The position numbers were made by a program, and so were the translations under genes. The notes beneath the pieces are model-generated. The model was not told the DNA's origin and did no database searches. It saw only the letters and a list, made by a program, of their open reading frames with translations. Shown in pieces: positions 1 to 9,544 of a stretch of DNA of 64,000 nt; position 1 is the stretch's first letter, and every line of letters begins with the position of its first letter. The DNA is taken from positions 14,626,442 through 14,690,441 of the forward strand of contig NC_064045.1 in NCBI RefSeq assembly GCF_932526225.1. Reading direction: 5' to 3'. This DNA comes from Nematostella vectensis. Lineage: Eukaryota > Cnidaria > Anthozoa > Actiniaria > Edwardsiidae.

Positions 1-480
1 CACACTGTTTTTTACGATTTTTTCCCTTTATTATTTTTAAAACAGGTAATGATGTTTACAAGGTTTTTTTGTCGTTTTTACAATTTGTTTTTTTCTTGGT
101 TTGACACACTTGAATAAATTGAAATTAACAGAACATACAACAACATACATTTTCTGATTTTGACTTTTATTATAAAGTCACCAAAAATCAATGGGCTTAA
201 CAGGGAATAACAGGAGACCGCCTTTGCTATAATACGTTTTGGTTTGCCACAATTAGACACGTTACGTGACCGAACTACTGTGGTACCAAATATTTCAATT
301 AAAAATAAGAAAGTGGCCAATGTTTAAAATCCCAAGTATTCGCTTTTCACTAGAATCCTTAGATACTCGGATAGCGGCGAATAAAGTGGGCACAGACTTT
401 ATGAGAAAGTAATTTCACAAGGGTGGTACCGAAGCCCATCGAAGTCACTTAAATTGAGCGCTAGGGTTCGACCAATTCTT
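1..480. other. AT-rich flank, nothing recognised
   Basis: AT-rich sequence with only short chance reading frames. No exon, RNA gene or repeat is recognised here. It lies downstream (3') of the minus-strand anoctamin gene. Confidence 0.5.
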
Positions 481-489
481 AAAATGTCC

Positions 490-1095
490 TGCGCTTTGGT
501 TTGACCAACTCTCACTTGCTGCATTTGACCTATTCTCATATGTGCTGCGCTTTGCGTTTGATCGATTCTATGTCGTGTTTGCGCTGGGGTTCGAACGGTT
601 TTCACTCGCGTTGCGCTTGCGTTTGACCAATTCTTGTTCTGCTTTTAACCGATTTTCACTTATGCGCTGCGCTTTTGTTTGACTGATTCTTACTTGTGTT
701 GCGCTTTTGTTTGACTGATTCTTACCTGTGTTGTGCTTGTGTTTGACTGGTTCTTTGTGTTGCGTTTGACTGATTCTCACCTGTGTTGCGCTCACGTGTG
801 TTGTGCTTGTGTTTGACTGATTCTCACTTGTGTTGCGCTTGTGTTTGACTGATTCTCACTTGTGTTGCGCTTGTGTTTGGCCGATTCTCACTTGTGTTGC
901 GCTTGCGTTTGACTGATTCTCACTTGTGTTGCGCTTGTGTTTGGCCGATTCTCACTTGTGTTGCGCTTGCGTTTGACTGATTCTCACTTGTGTTGCGCTT
1001 GTGTTTGACCGATTCTCACTTGTGTTGCGCTTGTGTTTGACTGATTCTCACTTGTGTTGTTTGCGTTTGACTGATTCTCATTTGTGTTGTGCTTG
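490..1095. repeat. 32-bp tandem array
   Basis: Head-to-tail units of 32 bp, for example TTCTCACTTG at 821, 853 and 885. The part from about 800 to 1095 is well conserved and the left part is decayed. Read on the minus strand, most units contain CACAAGTGAGAATC, which looks like a 5' splice site (AA|GTGAGA). The array is beyond the anoctamin stop codon, so it could be 3' UTR intron or intergenic DNA. Confidence 0.85.
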
Positions 1096-1619
1096 CCTTC
1101 GCGTATGGGATAGCGTTAGAACCCACTGCAAGCGCCCTCTTTCTCCTCTACTGACCAAGTTACTTTTTTTCCCGATTCCACCAAGCCACAGACCACCTAT
1201 CGTAATTCAACAGCTTGTCAGTAGTTTTTTTAGTTATATCAGTAACATGGTTATGGTCCAAGCAGCTAGAACGAATGGAAATATTCGGGATACCAAAGCA
1301 ATACTACGTTAAGAGTTCTTTCATTGCATATTTTTTGTAAAGATATTCCATCCAATATTTAACCAAATTGGCTTGTCACAAAATATTATTATCATTTCTC
1401 GGCTTAAATTATCTATATCTATTACATATGAAAATATAGAAGCAGCAAAACTAATACTTTATTATCTTCTTGGGTAGGGGATGCTAGCGTGTCAGTCAAG
1501 GCGATCACGAGTGGAGGGGGAAAGGCGTCTTTCTGGAACAAGAAATACAATGCACCATGACTACTGTGGTTTAAGTATTTTGCAAACATTCACCGACTAT
1601 TTCCGAGCGTAGACTTCAA

Positions 1620-1962
1620 TTACCATAATCTTTTCCTTCCTGGCCAAGGACCCGTGATGCTAACAACACTCACCGTACGATCCTTACGCTATGACGGGCT
1701 CTACTCCATGTACCAAGGTCACTTCCTGGCTATCTACCCATGATGCTTATCGCCCTTACCGTACTATCCCTAAGCTATGACGGTTCTACTCCATTTACCG
1801 AGCTCTTTTCCTGACCAAGTACCAAAAATGCTTTTCGCCCTCAGTGTACGAACCTTTATCTATGACGGGTTCTACTCCATGTACCAAGGTCTCTTCCTGG
1901 CCATCTACCCATGAAGCTTATGGCACTTACCGTACTATCCCTAAGCCATGACGGGTTCTACT
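1620..1962 (-). repeat. 86-bp array copying the end of anoctamin exon 9
   Basis: Four units with a spacing of 85-86 bp (ATGACGG at 1691, 1777, 1862, 1948). The 1948 unit is the real gene: it holds the last codons of the anoctamin reading frame, the TAG stop at 1941-1943, and a good donor (TACG|GTAAGT) just after it. The other units are copies, and two of them keep a GTAAGG or GTGAGT donor. This suggests an intron in the 3' UTR starting just below 1930, with the array grown from its 5' splice junction. Confidence 0.8.
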
Positions 1963-2187
1963 CCAAGTGCGGCACTCTTCTCCAGCGCCTTCTTTGCCAG
2001 ATATTCCTGTCGCTTGATGCGAAGCTCCAAATGTCGCGGGCGATCTGGGACGAGCCACGCCACGAACTTGGTAACCGCGTAAACGATGTATTGGAAGGCG
2101 AACACGAAAGCGAGGCGAGCGGCGATCACGTGCCAGTACTGCTTGCTGACTTCATACGGGAACTCGGGCTCGTGGTAACCAGGGTAA
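1941..2187 (-). CDS. ANO: Anoctamin exon 9 (C terminus)
   Basis: Residues 832-913: [13 protein letters not shown], then [21 protein letters not shown] (last membrane helix) and a charged tail ending in a TAG stop at 1941-1943. Acceptor TACTAG|TTA. A 3' UTR donor (TACG|GTAAGT) follows the stop within about 20 nt. Confidence 0.94.
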
Positions 2188-5100
2188 CTAGTAGAGCATG
2201 CGCAGATCAAATCAACGAGAAGGCCACATTAGAAACACCGATCTAGTTACCTACTCATAAGAGTTTCGGAAATTTTGAACGTAAATTTTGGCGTAATGAT
2301 TCTTTGCATGCTGATGATCTGATGTCGGAAGTTACATAGTCATCTCCCCCACCCCCCCATAAAAAAAAATCCAGTCACAGATTGCAAAAAGAAAGCCCAG
2401 CCTGAATAGGGAAGTTATAAAAACTCTCGTAGCATGACGTCACTCTTACCGGCAGTACTCGCGGGTGTAGTTGAGTACAGTGTATGCGTAGTTGTCTCCA
2501 GGCTTCTCTCGAGCCCCGATTGCGCCCATGCGGTCATAGTCTTTAACGTTGAAGTATGACAAGCTGTTGTTGAGGTAGCCGCGGAGGGTGCCGTCTGGAC
2601 TGTAGGCTGTCGTGTACACCAACCTGGGATAAGAGAAAAAAGTATGACAAGCTGTTGTTGAGGTAGCAGCGAAAGGTGCAGTAGCGAATCTGGGGGGGGG
2701 GGGGGGGGGGGGTAAACCCCGCTTTGGGCGGCCATAAAGGCATATCTAACAAAAAAAAAAAATACCCCCTCCCCACTGTCACTGAGCCAATCCCCACTTT
2801 ACCTCAGCGAAAAGCTAGATCCGCCCCTGGGGTGCGGCCTGTACTGTATGCTGTCGTGTACACCCATCTCGGTCAAGGGGAAAGCACACCGAGAATGCTC
2901 GAATAAACTTCTCCTCAAAATAAACACCTCCATTGAACAAGCGCCTCGCATAAGAGGAAAATATGAATAAGCGCCTGAATCTCAGATAGTCATACTATAC
3001 CACATTCACATTTCAAACACGGTTACACCCGGGGATCAATGTGTCGAAACCCGTGGTGGCTCATGGGTGGCGTATAAACGGCTAAATCCTTGTATCTGAG
3101 AGCTATGTGAATGTTCAACAAATGTAAACAAGAGTTCTACAGCTTTTGAAACCTGGATTTGTATTTTAATTACTCTTATTATTTACTTGATACCCATGAA
3201 GCACTACGATACACAGATTCTTCGAGTGCAGCCCAGCAATCGAAGTTTACCTCGGAATGAAATCGGAAGTGAAGGCGATGACGAAGGCGTTAACGAGCAC
3301 CGAGATGTTAGCGAGTCCTTGCATGATGCTCATCCATGCGCCGATGTCCTGTGCTCGGCGAGGAGTCGGCCTTCGAAACTGACACACGAAGTTGATGGCG
3401 TCAACCCGAAGCTCGAAGACGGCGTTGACGAGCGCGAAAAGTGGCGCGAGAGGAAAAGCCGCCACGAACATGGTCACGAAACCGAACTGCAGGACTGAAA
3501 GAGATAATACCATCAAGAAGCACAACCAAACGAGAGATAAGGGACTATATATCCCAAAACGGCTACTGGAACTAGTGCAAATATTTCCTTTCCGTTTCTA
3601 GTTGTGCCCGCTGGTCATAGGCACTAAGGACGCATAAATACCGTGTGAGCCTCGGTTTCATGCGAACAGTTCTCAGATACCAGCGAGGATCATGGAAAAA
3701 ATAAGATTTTGCGTTGTTTATTCCAAAGGGTATTAAAATCCAAAAGATAAGGAACATGGGGTGAGTGCAGACTTTCGCTATGTATCATCTTCTTAGGCTA
3801 TGGCCGTCATCAACGACTTCAAGGTATTCCTAGTACAGGTCATGTGCTAGACGTGTCTTCTGGTGTTCTATAAGCGCGTTCTCTTGCGTTCTCATGTCAT
3901 TATATGTTTGTTCTTACCGACTTCGAGGTATTCCCAGAACAAGTGATGTTCAGGGAGTGTGTTAAGCTTGTAGTCGACTTCCCAGCGGGGAATTTCCTCA
4001 AAGGCCTCCTTCTGAGCCTGTCGCATCTTCCACCACTTTAACAGACCTCTGAAAGGCGTAACAAACATAATGGCATAACGAGCATAACGGCATAACGAGC
4101 ACAATGGCATAACAAGCACAATGGCATAACGAGCACAATGGGATAACAAGCACAATGGCATAACGAGCACAATGGCATAACGAGCACAACGGCATAACGA
4201 GCATAACGGCATAACGAGCACAATGGCATAACAAGCACAATGGCATAACGAGTACGATGGCATAGCGAGCACAGTGGTATTTATGGTAAACCGAATAATT
4301 ATGTTACTCTTATTGACTACCTCTCTAACATCTTCTTACAACACCTACAGCACCTTAGCTCATATCGCAAAGTACGCCTTTTCTGCCATGTGTACTCACG
4401 GTATAGCAATCTCCGTGATGTTCCCGATGATTTGTTGTCCCACCATAATTATCACAAGTTGTATACACAAGTCCATTAAACAGCCGCCCGAGCTGCAACC
4501 ATCCAATCGATACTCCCCCGCGAAGCGTCGATAATTCCCCGGAGTGCCAATCACCAGGTTAAGCTTAAAGAATGCGATGTAGAAGATGGACGCGTAGTTG
4601 TTGACGAACTGAAAAAGGTACATCTTGTAGGTGAAGCTGTCTTTGAAGTCTGTCTCGGTGCGAGGGTTCTCCCATTCTGTGAGAAACATTGCAAGTTTCT
4701 CGTACACGAACTTTAACAGGTTGATGCAGATTAAGTTGAGTATCGCCGCGGTGATGCTAGTGGTCATCTTTGCTTGCTTGCGTACCTGCAGACAGAAATA
4801 GCACACATAGTACAAATACAGTTATACAGGCCTAGGGGCGTGTACAGGGAAAAATCAATTGTGGAGTCCTGGCGGTGATTCACTGACCTCAGAATAGTTT
4901 TAAAATGGCGTGTTTTTTTCAATAGTTCACTAGACCGAAATCAATCCCTGTCCAAATACACGACAAAGTCATAACTCTATCCTAAAAGTCAAATATTATA
5001 ATCTGTGCAAATTAGCAGGTGATCAAGGGGATGGATTCAATATTGAACACGTGACATACCTGGGGGTCTGGGTACGCTATATAACCACGGCCACTACCGC

Positions 5101-8100
5101 GTTCACGTGACATACCTGGGGGTCTGGGTACGCCATGAGTGACCCATAGACAGACGCGCGGTATATGACCACGCCCACTACCGCGCTCAGCACGAGGGCG
5201 ATCATGAATGCCACCAGGCTCACCACACCGGCCAGCTTGCGGTATTGCTGCAGCTTGGGCACGTGTGGAACCATCTTGCCAGTTACCTGGAAATGGTACC
5301 GATTTAGATTACTTCGATTTAGATTATTCCAGCAAAAAATTCACTTCGGTTCTGCCTTTTTCAATTTTTTTCTAAGCGCTGTACATGACATTTTTAAAAG
5401 GATAAAACCATCAATGCAGATACCTCCCCTACACACAACTCCCTTCCCCACTCCTCTGACTTGCCTTGTCTTTCTTGAGGGTGGTGACGGTAACTATAAT
5501 CTCGGGCCCCTAGCTCCCCACCCCTCCCCAAGACTTGCCTTGTCTTTTTTGAAGGTGGTGACGGTAACTATAAACTCGGGGCCCTACCTCCCCACCCCTC
5601 CCCCTGACTTGCCTTGTCTTTCTTAAGTGTAGTGACGGTAACTTTAAACTCGGGGCCCAAGCCCCCACCCCTCCCCACTGACTTGACTTGTCTTTCTTGA
5701 GGGTAGTGACGGTAAATATAAACTCGGGGCCCAAGCCCCCACCCCTCCCCACTGACTTGCCTAGTCTTTCTTGAGGGTAGTGACGGTAACTATAAACTCG
5801 GGGCCCAAGCCCCCACCCCTCCCCACTGACTTGCCTTGTCTTTCTTAAGGGTAGTGACGGTAACTATAAACTCGGGGCGTGGTTGTTCCTCTTGGTCTTC
5901 ATAGTGCATCATGTGCCATTCATACGCCAGCACAGCCTGCCTTCGTTTCCAGAACTCAAGGAAAACCGTGGCCCAAATAGACATGAAAATAGCGAATACC
6001 ACCGTACTATCATTATCAAACGCGTGGACCCAGATTGCATACGGGCAATTAACAACCAAGGACCAATACGGGCACTGCTTGTCACATAGGGGACACATAT
6101 AGAACTCCGCCTCGTAGGCTTTGTTACATATGTCCTTGACAGGAGGGAAGATTGTTGATTGGGCGATCCCGTAAATGAAAACCGCGACACCGAAAATAGC
6201 AGCAGGAACAAGCATAGCGGCGTAAAAGCCAAGCCAAGCAAAGTACAAGCCGATCTCTGTCCCGAAGTAATCCTTAATGGCATCGTAGGGCTGGTACTTA
6301 AACCAGCGCCCGAATCTCGCCCAATCACGTCTGAGCTTCTGTCGCTCGTTTGAGGGGTGCCCTTTACGAGACACTTCCTCGGGGCCGCTATGGAGGGGGT
6401 ACGCGGCCGTGTAGGTCCCTTGGTGGATAAGACGCTTGATGCCCTGGTCAAAGCGTTCCTCGCCGAATCTCTGCTGAGAGCAAATGCGCTCTGTCATGCG
6501 ACTGCGCTCCGCGGCGCTGAAGAATGTGTTTTTGTCGTGGTACCCTACAAACTGCTCCAAGTGGTCCTAGGAGAGGGGGGTAAAGATATCTTAAACCATC
6601 CGCAAGGTAAGGCAGGGGCGTACCCAGGATTAGCCGAGGGAGGGGTGGGGGGGGGGGGTGCGCGGTCATAGGTATCATATGAAAAAGTATAGTATTTGAA
6701 TATTTCTTAATAAGAAATTACCCACATTTTGGCCGCTAAAGGGGGGGGGGGGGTGCGCAGTCATAGGTATCATATGAAAAAAGCATAGTATTTGAAGATT
6801 TCTTAATAAGGAATGACCCACTTTTTGGCAGCCAAGGGTGGGGGGGGGGGGGGGGTGCGCGGTCATAGGTATCATATAGAAAAAGCATAGTATTTGAAGA
6901 TTTCTTAATAAGGAATGACCCACTTTTTGGCAGCCAAGGGTGGGGGGGGGGGGGTGCGCGGTCATAGGTATCATATAGAAAAAGCATAGTATTTGAAGAT
7001 TTCTTAATAAGGAATGACCCACTTTTTGGCCGCCAAGGGAAGATGAGCGCGCACCCTGCGCACCCCCCTGTGTACGCGCCGGCGACAAACACTCACATGG
7101 ACTAGCCTGTCTTGGTCCCTATTTGGACCCGCCGTCGTCTTAACCCTATTTGGACCCGCCGTCGTCTTAACCCTATTTGGCCCGCCCTAGCGTCGTCTTA
7201 ACCCTATTTGGCCCGCCCTAGCGTCGTCTTAACCCTATTTGGCCCGCCCTAGCGTCGTCTTAACCCTATTTGGCCCGCCCTAGCGTCGTCTTAACCCTAT
7301 ATGGGTTCAGCCTGCTTATCCCTCTGTTGGCTGTTTCTTGTGAATAGTATATAGGCGAGAAAATATGCGAGAACTCTTTCTTGTGAGTCGTGTTTCGTTA
7401 CCTTACGAAAGTATGCGACGAATTGTTTTTTTTGGAGCCGTGGATTATTTATTACCTTACGAAAGTACGCGACGAACTGTTTCTTGGGTGGTGTTATGCA
7501 AGAGTCATGTATCTTGAGGGGGTCTCGGCTGCGTATCGACGTGACGAACTCCTCGCTGAGGTGTTTCTCGGACCAGGATTTGATCTCGATATCGCTGTCT
7601 CGGATAGGTGACTTCATCATCATCTCCTCCGCAGTGGCCGCTAGCACGTCCCATGGCGTGTGAATCTTCACGAAGTGCGTCTTGCGCTTTTTATTGTCCT
7701 ATGACGTAATGTTTAAAGTCAGCTACGAAAAAAAGGGGGAGGGGATGTGAGGGGGAAGACAGTATGGGATGGGGTGAATAAAACGCCCCAACAAGCAAAA
7801 GGTCAAGTATCGTTTACAAAAGGAGAAAGATAGCAAGGAGAACATAAATATTCGCTGCTTTTCACGCAGAAATCCTTTTATTGCACGCAACAGGGCACAG
7901 AAAGGTTAAAATGAGAACCAGGGTTTACCTTGATTTTTAGGGCAAGAAAGAGGATTTTGGCCAATCGGAATGTTAATAACAATAACAACAACAACAACGA
8001 CAAAGAAAAACAATAACAACAACAATAACAATAATAATAACTTGTTTTATTGAAAGAGTTACACAGTAAGCTATCCGAAGCTCGAGTTATCGAGGAAAAA

Positions 8101-9197
8101 ATATTAGAAGATACCTGAAGGGAAACAAAAATAATCTAGGGTAATCGGGGTGTCTTTTTCAAGACATCAGAAATGCTAAGAGGTTGATTACATTTTAGGG
8201 ATTAAAGACATTCCGCGCGTGAAAACCCTCGGCTGGAAGAGCCGATAGGAATACTTGTCACGCAAACGTCACGTAATACTCAGGATGGAACAAAATGAGT
8301 CACGCAGTGCACAGGGTGTAACGGGAGAACAAAGACAAAATTACTAAAATATGACGCGCATGCAATACAGCTTTCTCTACAACTGTACAACAATAGCTAA
8401 CAGTCTACTTAAACGGTAGGTCAAATTCCCTGACCGATAACATACAAATTGTATTGTTTTTATTGCGCATTAACAGACAAAAAATGATGGCAAAAGCTAG
8501 CTAGACGAACCTGCCAACTTGTGGTGCAAAATAATTAATGCAGCATCATCTGAAGACACATCTGATTCAAATTTAGTAAAATAATGCTAAGTGTTGTGTT
8601 ACCACTAGTAAACACTGTAGCATTCGGTAATGTGTGTAAGGTTTTGATCGGATATGCTAAATAGCATTCATGCACCCGACATCACACAGGAGCAAAATAA
8701 ACAAGAAAAAAAGGAAAGGATCAAGTAGAATAATATCGCTAGCACGTGTTTTACGCTGCGTTTGCAAGCTATAGTAAATCTACCTTTGTGGAAACGCCTT
8801 CTTCGTGTTCTAATTCGAGCCCCGCTTTCTTCAAGTTCTCCTCGTAAACTCTTCGCTTGTCAGCATGGCTATTCTCCGTTTCTTTCTGCTCCGCTGACAG
8901 CGACTCGGTATCTATTGGAGTTTCGTAGGCCAAGATATAATCAATTATTCTCGCCCCGTCACGGAAGCATAAGGATCCAGAGACTTCAGCTTCGCTTCCA
9001 GTTTTCTCCAATTCTATCTCTATAGCTAAAGCTTCCAGCATTTCGTGCTTGCTGTAAATGGCGTCTTCGTCTAAAAGAGGTTCCTTTTCGCCGTAACTAT
9101 TTCCCTCCGCTTCTCTTGGAGTCCCGTTTCTCTTCTCCGGCCCTGCTAAGCCCTGGATGTTTCTTGCTCGTAGTTCGCTTGCCCTGTGAAGTGCCAT
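1941..9197 (-). CDS. ANO: Anoctamin (TMEM16) family membrane protein, 9 coding exons
   Basis: Anoctamins are multi-pass membrane proteins acting as calcium-activated chloride channels or phospholipid scramblases. Nine exons (9197-8784, 7698-7456, 6566-5835, 5286-5116, 4785-4400, 4048-3918, 3494-3251, 2623-2450, 2187-1941) join with matching phases into 913 codons, a normal family length. The cytosolic N-terminal domain has [15 protein letters not shown] near residue 78. The first membrane segment follows [16 protein letters not shown]. The acidic calcium-site residues appear conserved: E645 (NITEI), E688 and E691 (EYLE), E720 and D724 (ELRVD). The position matching Asn650 of ANO1 is Gly here. 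The intron after exon 3 uses a GC donor. Which vertebrate paralogue it matches, and whether it is channel or scramblase, cannot be told from this reading. No frameshift or internal stop was found. Confidence 0.96.
2450..2623 (-). CDS. ANO: Anoctamin exon 8
   Basis: Residues 774-832: [20 protein letters not shown] through NYTREYCR, the loop before the last membrane helix. Acceptor ATCCCAG|GTT, donor TGCCG|GTAAGA, phase 2. Decayed copies of its acceptor end lie in the upstream intron (2640-2880). Confidence 0.94.
2640..2880 (-). repeat. Decayed copies of the exon 8 acceptor region
   Basis: Bases 2641-2670 repeat the exon 8 segment AGTATGACAAGCTGTTGTTG found at 2551-2570. Bases 2829-2861 repeat the CTGTAGGCTGTCGTGTACACC region that starts exon 8. 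A poly-G run (about 2692-2712) and low-complexity DNA lie between them. This looks like a young or dying duplication of the 3' splice junction. Confidence 0.7.
3251..3494 (-). CDS. ANO: Anoctamin exon 7
   Basis: Residues 693-774: [31 protein letters not shown] (calcium ligands), and [14 protein letters not shown]. This is the best conserved anoctamin core. Acceptor TTTCAG|TCC, donor CCGAG|GTAAAC, phase 2. Confidence 0.96.
3918..4048 (-). CDS. ANO: Anoctamin exon 6
   Basis: Residues 649-693. A basic stretch ([10 protein letters not shown]) leads to LFWEYLEV, whose two glutamates match the EYME calcium ligands of the family. Acceptor TTTCAG|AGG, donor GTCG|GTAAGA, phase 1. A 17-bp tandem array begins directly upstream of the acceptor. 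Confidence 0.94.
4068..4277. repeat. 17-bp tandem array at the exon 6 acceptor
   Basis: About twelve copies of a 17-bp unit (CACAATGGCATAACGAG). On the transcript strand the array ends some 20 nt before the exon 6 acceptor. The last intron bases (TTTGTTACGCC) resemble the unit (CTCGTTATGCC), so the array probably grew from the acceptor-proximal intron sequence. Confidence 0.85.
4400..4785 (-). CDS. ANO: Anoctamin exon 5
   Basis: Residues 521-649, with [31 protein letters not shown] and [13 protein letters not shown]. These are central membrane helices of the family, including the first calcium-site glutamate. Acceptor TCTGCAG|GTA, donor TACC|GTGAGT, phase 2. Confidence 0.95.
5052..5175 (-). 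repeat. Two-copy duplication of the anoctamin exon 4 donor
   Basis: GACATACCTGGGGGTCTGGG occurs at 5051-5070 and again at 5109-5128, the real exon end. Both are followed by a TATATRACCAC..CCACTACCGCG segment. The copy keeps the CCCCAG|GTATGT donor but lacks about 28 nt of the exon. Confidence 0.85.
5116..5286 (-). CDS. ANO: Anoctamin exon 4
   Basis: Residues 464-520: [17 protein letters not shown] and then membrane segment 3 ([20 protein letters not shown]). Acceptor TTCCAG|GTA, donor CCCCAG|GTATGT, phase 0. A decayed second copy of the donor end lies at about 5055-5090. Confidence 0.93.
5450..5884 (-). repeat. 74-bp array copying the exon 3 GC donor
   Basis: Six units with a 74-bp period (TTGCCTTGTC-type core at 5461, 5535, 5609, 5683, 5757, 5831). 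The unit at 5831 is the real exon 3 end. On the minus strand each unit carries the exon end GAAAGACAAG, most with the intact GC donor (GCAAGTCAGT), plus the preceding exon bases CCCCGAGTTTATAGTTACCG. The copies at 5683 and 5757 have point changes at the junction. Confidence 0.93.
5835..6566 (-). CDS. ANO: Anoctamin exon 3 (GC donor)
   Basis: Residues 220-463. It includes [11 protein letters not shown], the YAAYPLH-like segment [11 protein letters not shown], membrane segments 1 ([20 protein letters not shown]) and 2 ([18 protein letters not shown]), and an extracellular loop with several cysteines. No GT donor restores frame with the next exon. ACAAG|GCAAGT at 5835/5834 is a textbook GC donor in phase 0, giving [15 protein letters not shown], which matches the family linker. 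Confidence 0.9.
6640..7045. repeat. ~90-bp array in anoctamin intron 2
   Basis: Four units carrying GGTCATAGGTATCATAT, then TTCTTAATAAGRAATGACCCAC, separated by poly-G runs of variable length. The array lies in the intron upstream of exon 3, starting about 75 bp from its acceptor. No exon bases were recognised in the unit. Confidence 0.88.
7110..7310. repeat. 31-bp tandem array in anoctamin intron 2
   Basis: About seven units of 28-31 bp with the core CCTATTTGGCCCGCCCTAGC. It starts about 95 bp downstream (transcript sense) of the second exon 2 donor copy. TTAACCC within the unit is not a telomere repeat. Confidence 0.88.
7396..7490 (-). repeat. 54-bp duplication of the exon 2 5' splice site
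   Basis: Two copies of the exon end plus donor (TACTTTCGTAAG|GTAA) end at 7456 and 7402. The spacing of 54 nt keeps the reading frame, so both donors encode FVAYFRK. This looks like a starting-stage splice-junction array. Confidence 0.9.
7456..7698 (-). CDS. ANO: Anoctamin exon 2, with a duplicated donor
   Basis: Residues 139-219, containing [18 protein letters not shown], a family hallmark. The acceptor is CATAG|GAC and the donor CGTAAG|GTAATA, phase 0. A second copy of the exon end plus donor (CGTAAG|GTAACG) lies 54 nt downstream, ending at 7402. Using it would add 18 in-frame residues. The first donor is chosen because it joins FVAYFRK directly to DHLEQF, which fits family spacing. Confidence 0.88.
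7700..8783. other. Anoctamin intron 1, no gene seen
   Basis: AT-rich intron between exons 1 and 2. It contains a short CAA/AAT simple repeat at about 7975-8040 and otherwise nothing recognised. Confidence 0.7.
8784..9197 (-). CDS. ANO: Anoctamin exon 1
   Basis: Residues 1-138 from the ATG at 9197-9195. It holds a charged, probably disordered start and then the N-terminal anoctamin domain ([15 protein letters not shown]). The donor is ACAAAG|GTAGAT, phase 0. The upstream start is chosen because the frame is open from this ATG and the family motif lies well inside it. Confidence 0.93.
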
Positions 9198-9544
9198 TAT
9201 GAAAATTGAAACCGAAATTCAGTTAATAGTAAACTTATCGGAAATGACCTTATTATATCGAGTTACTAAAAAAATGCACGCACATTTTACGCTGTAGGGA
9301 TGTTTAGTTCGCTTCTCTTTGCGCTGTCTGAGTAAACTGCTCCGTTGAATCGGTCTGGAACGATATGAATATAAATAGAAAATTTATATTCGCATATGAA
9401 TGGTGGATAAGTGGAACTGGAATGGAATCGGGGAATCACCAAACGGATGAAAGTCACAAAGAGGTGCTAGTAGTTAAACTCCCCGCTAACTTGGGCGCAT
9501 GTTTCTTGATGATATAAGGAATATTAATATGAAAAATATGCTGA

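Noticed and set aside
7139-7310. Telomere-like TTAACCC in the repeat
   Set aside because: The motif occurs once per 31-bp unit and is not a tandem hexamer.
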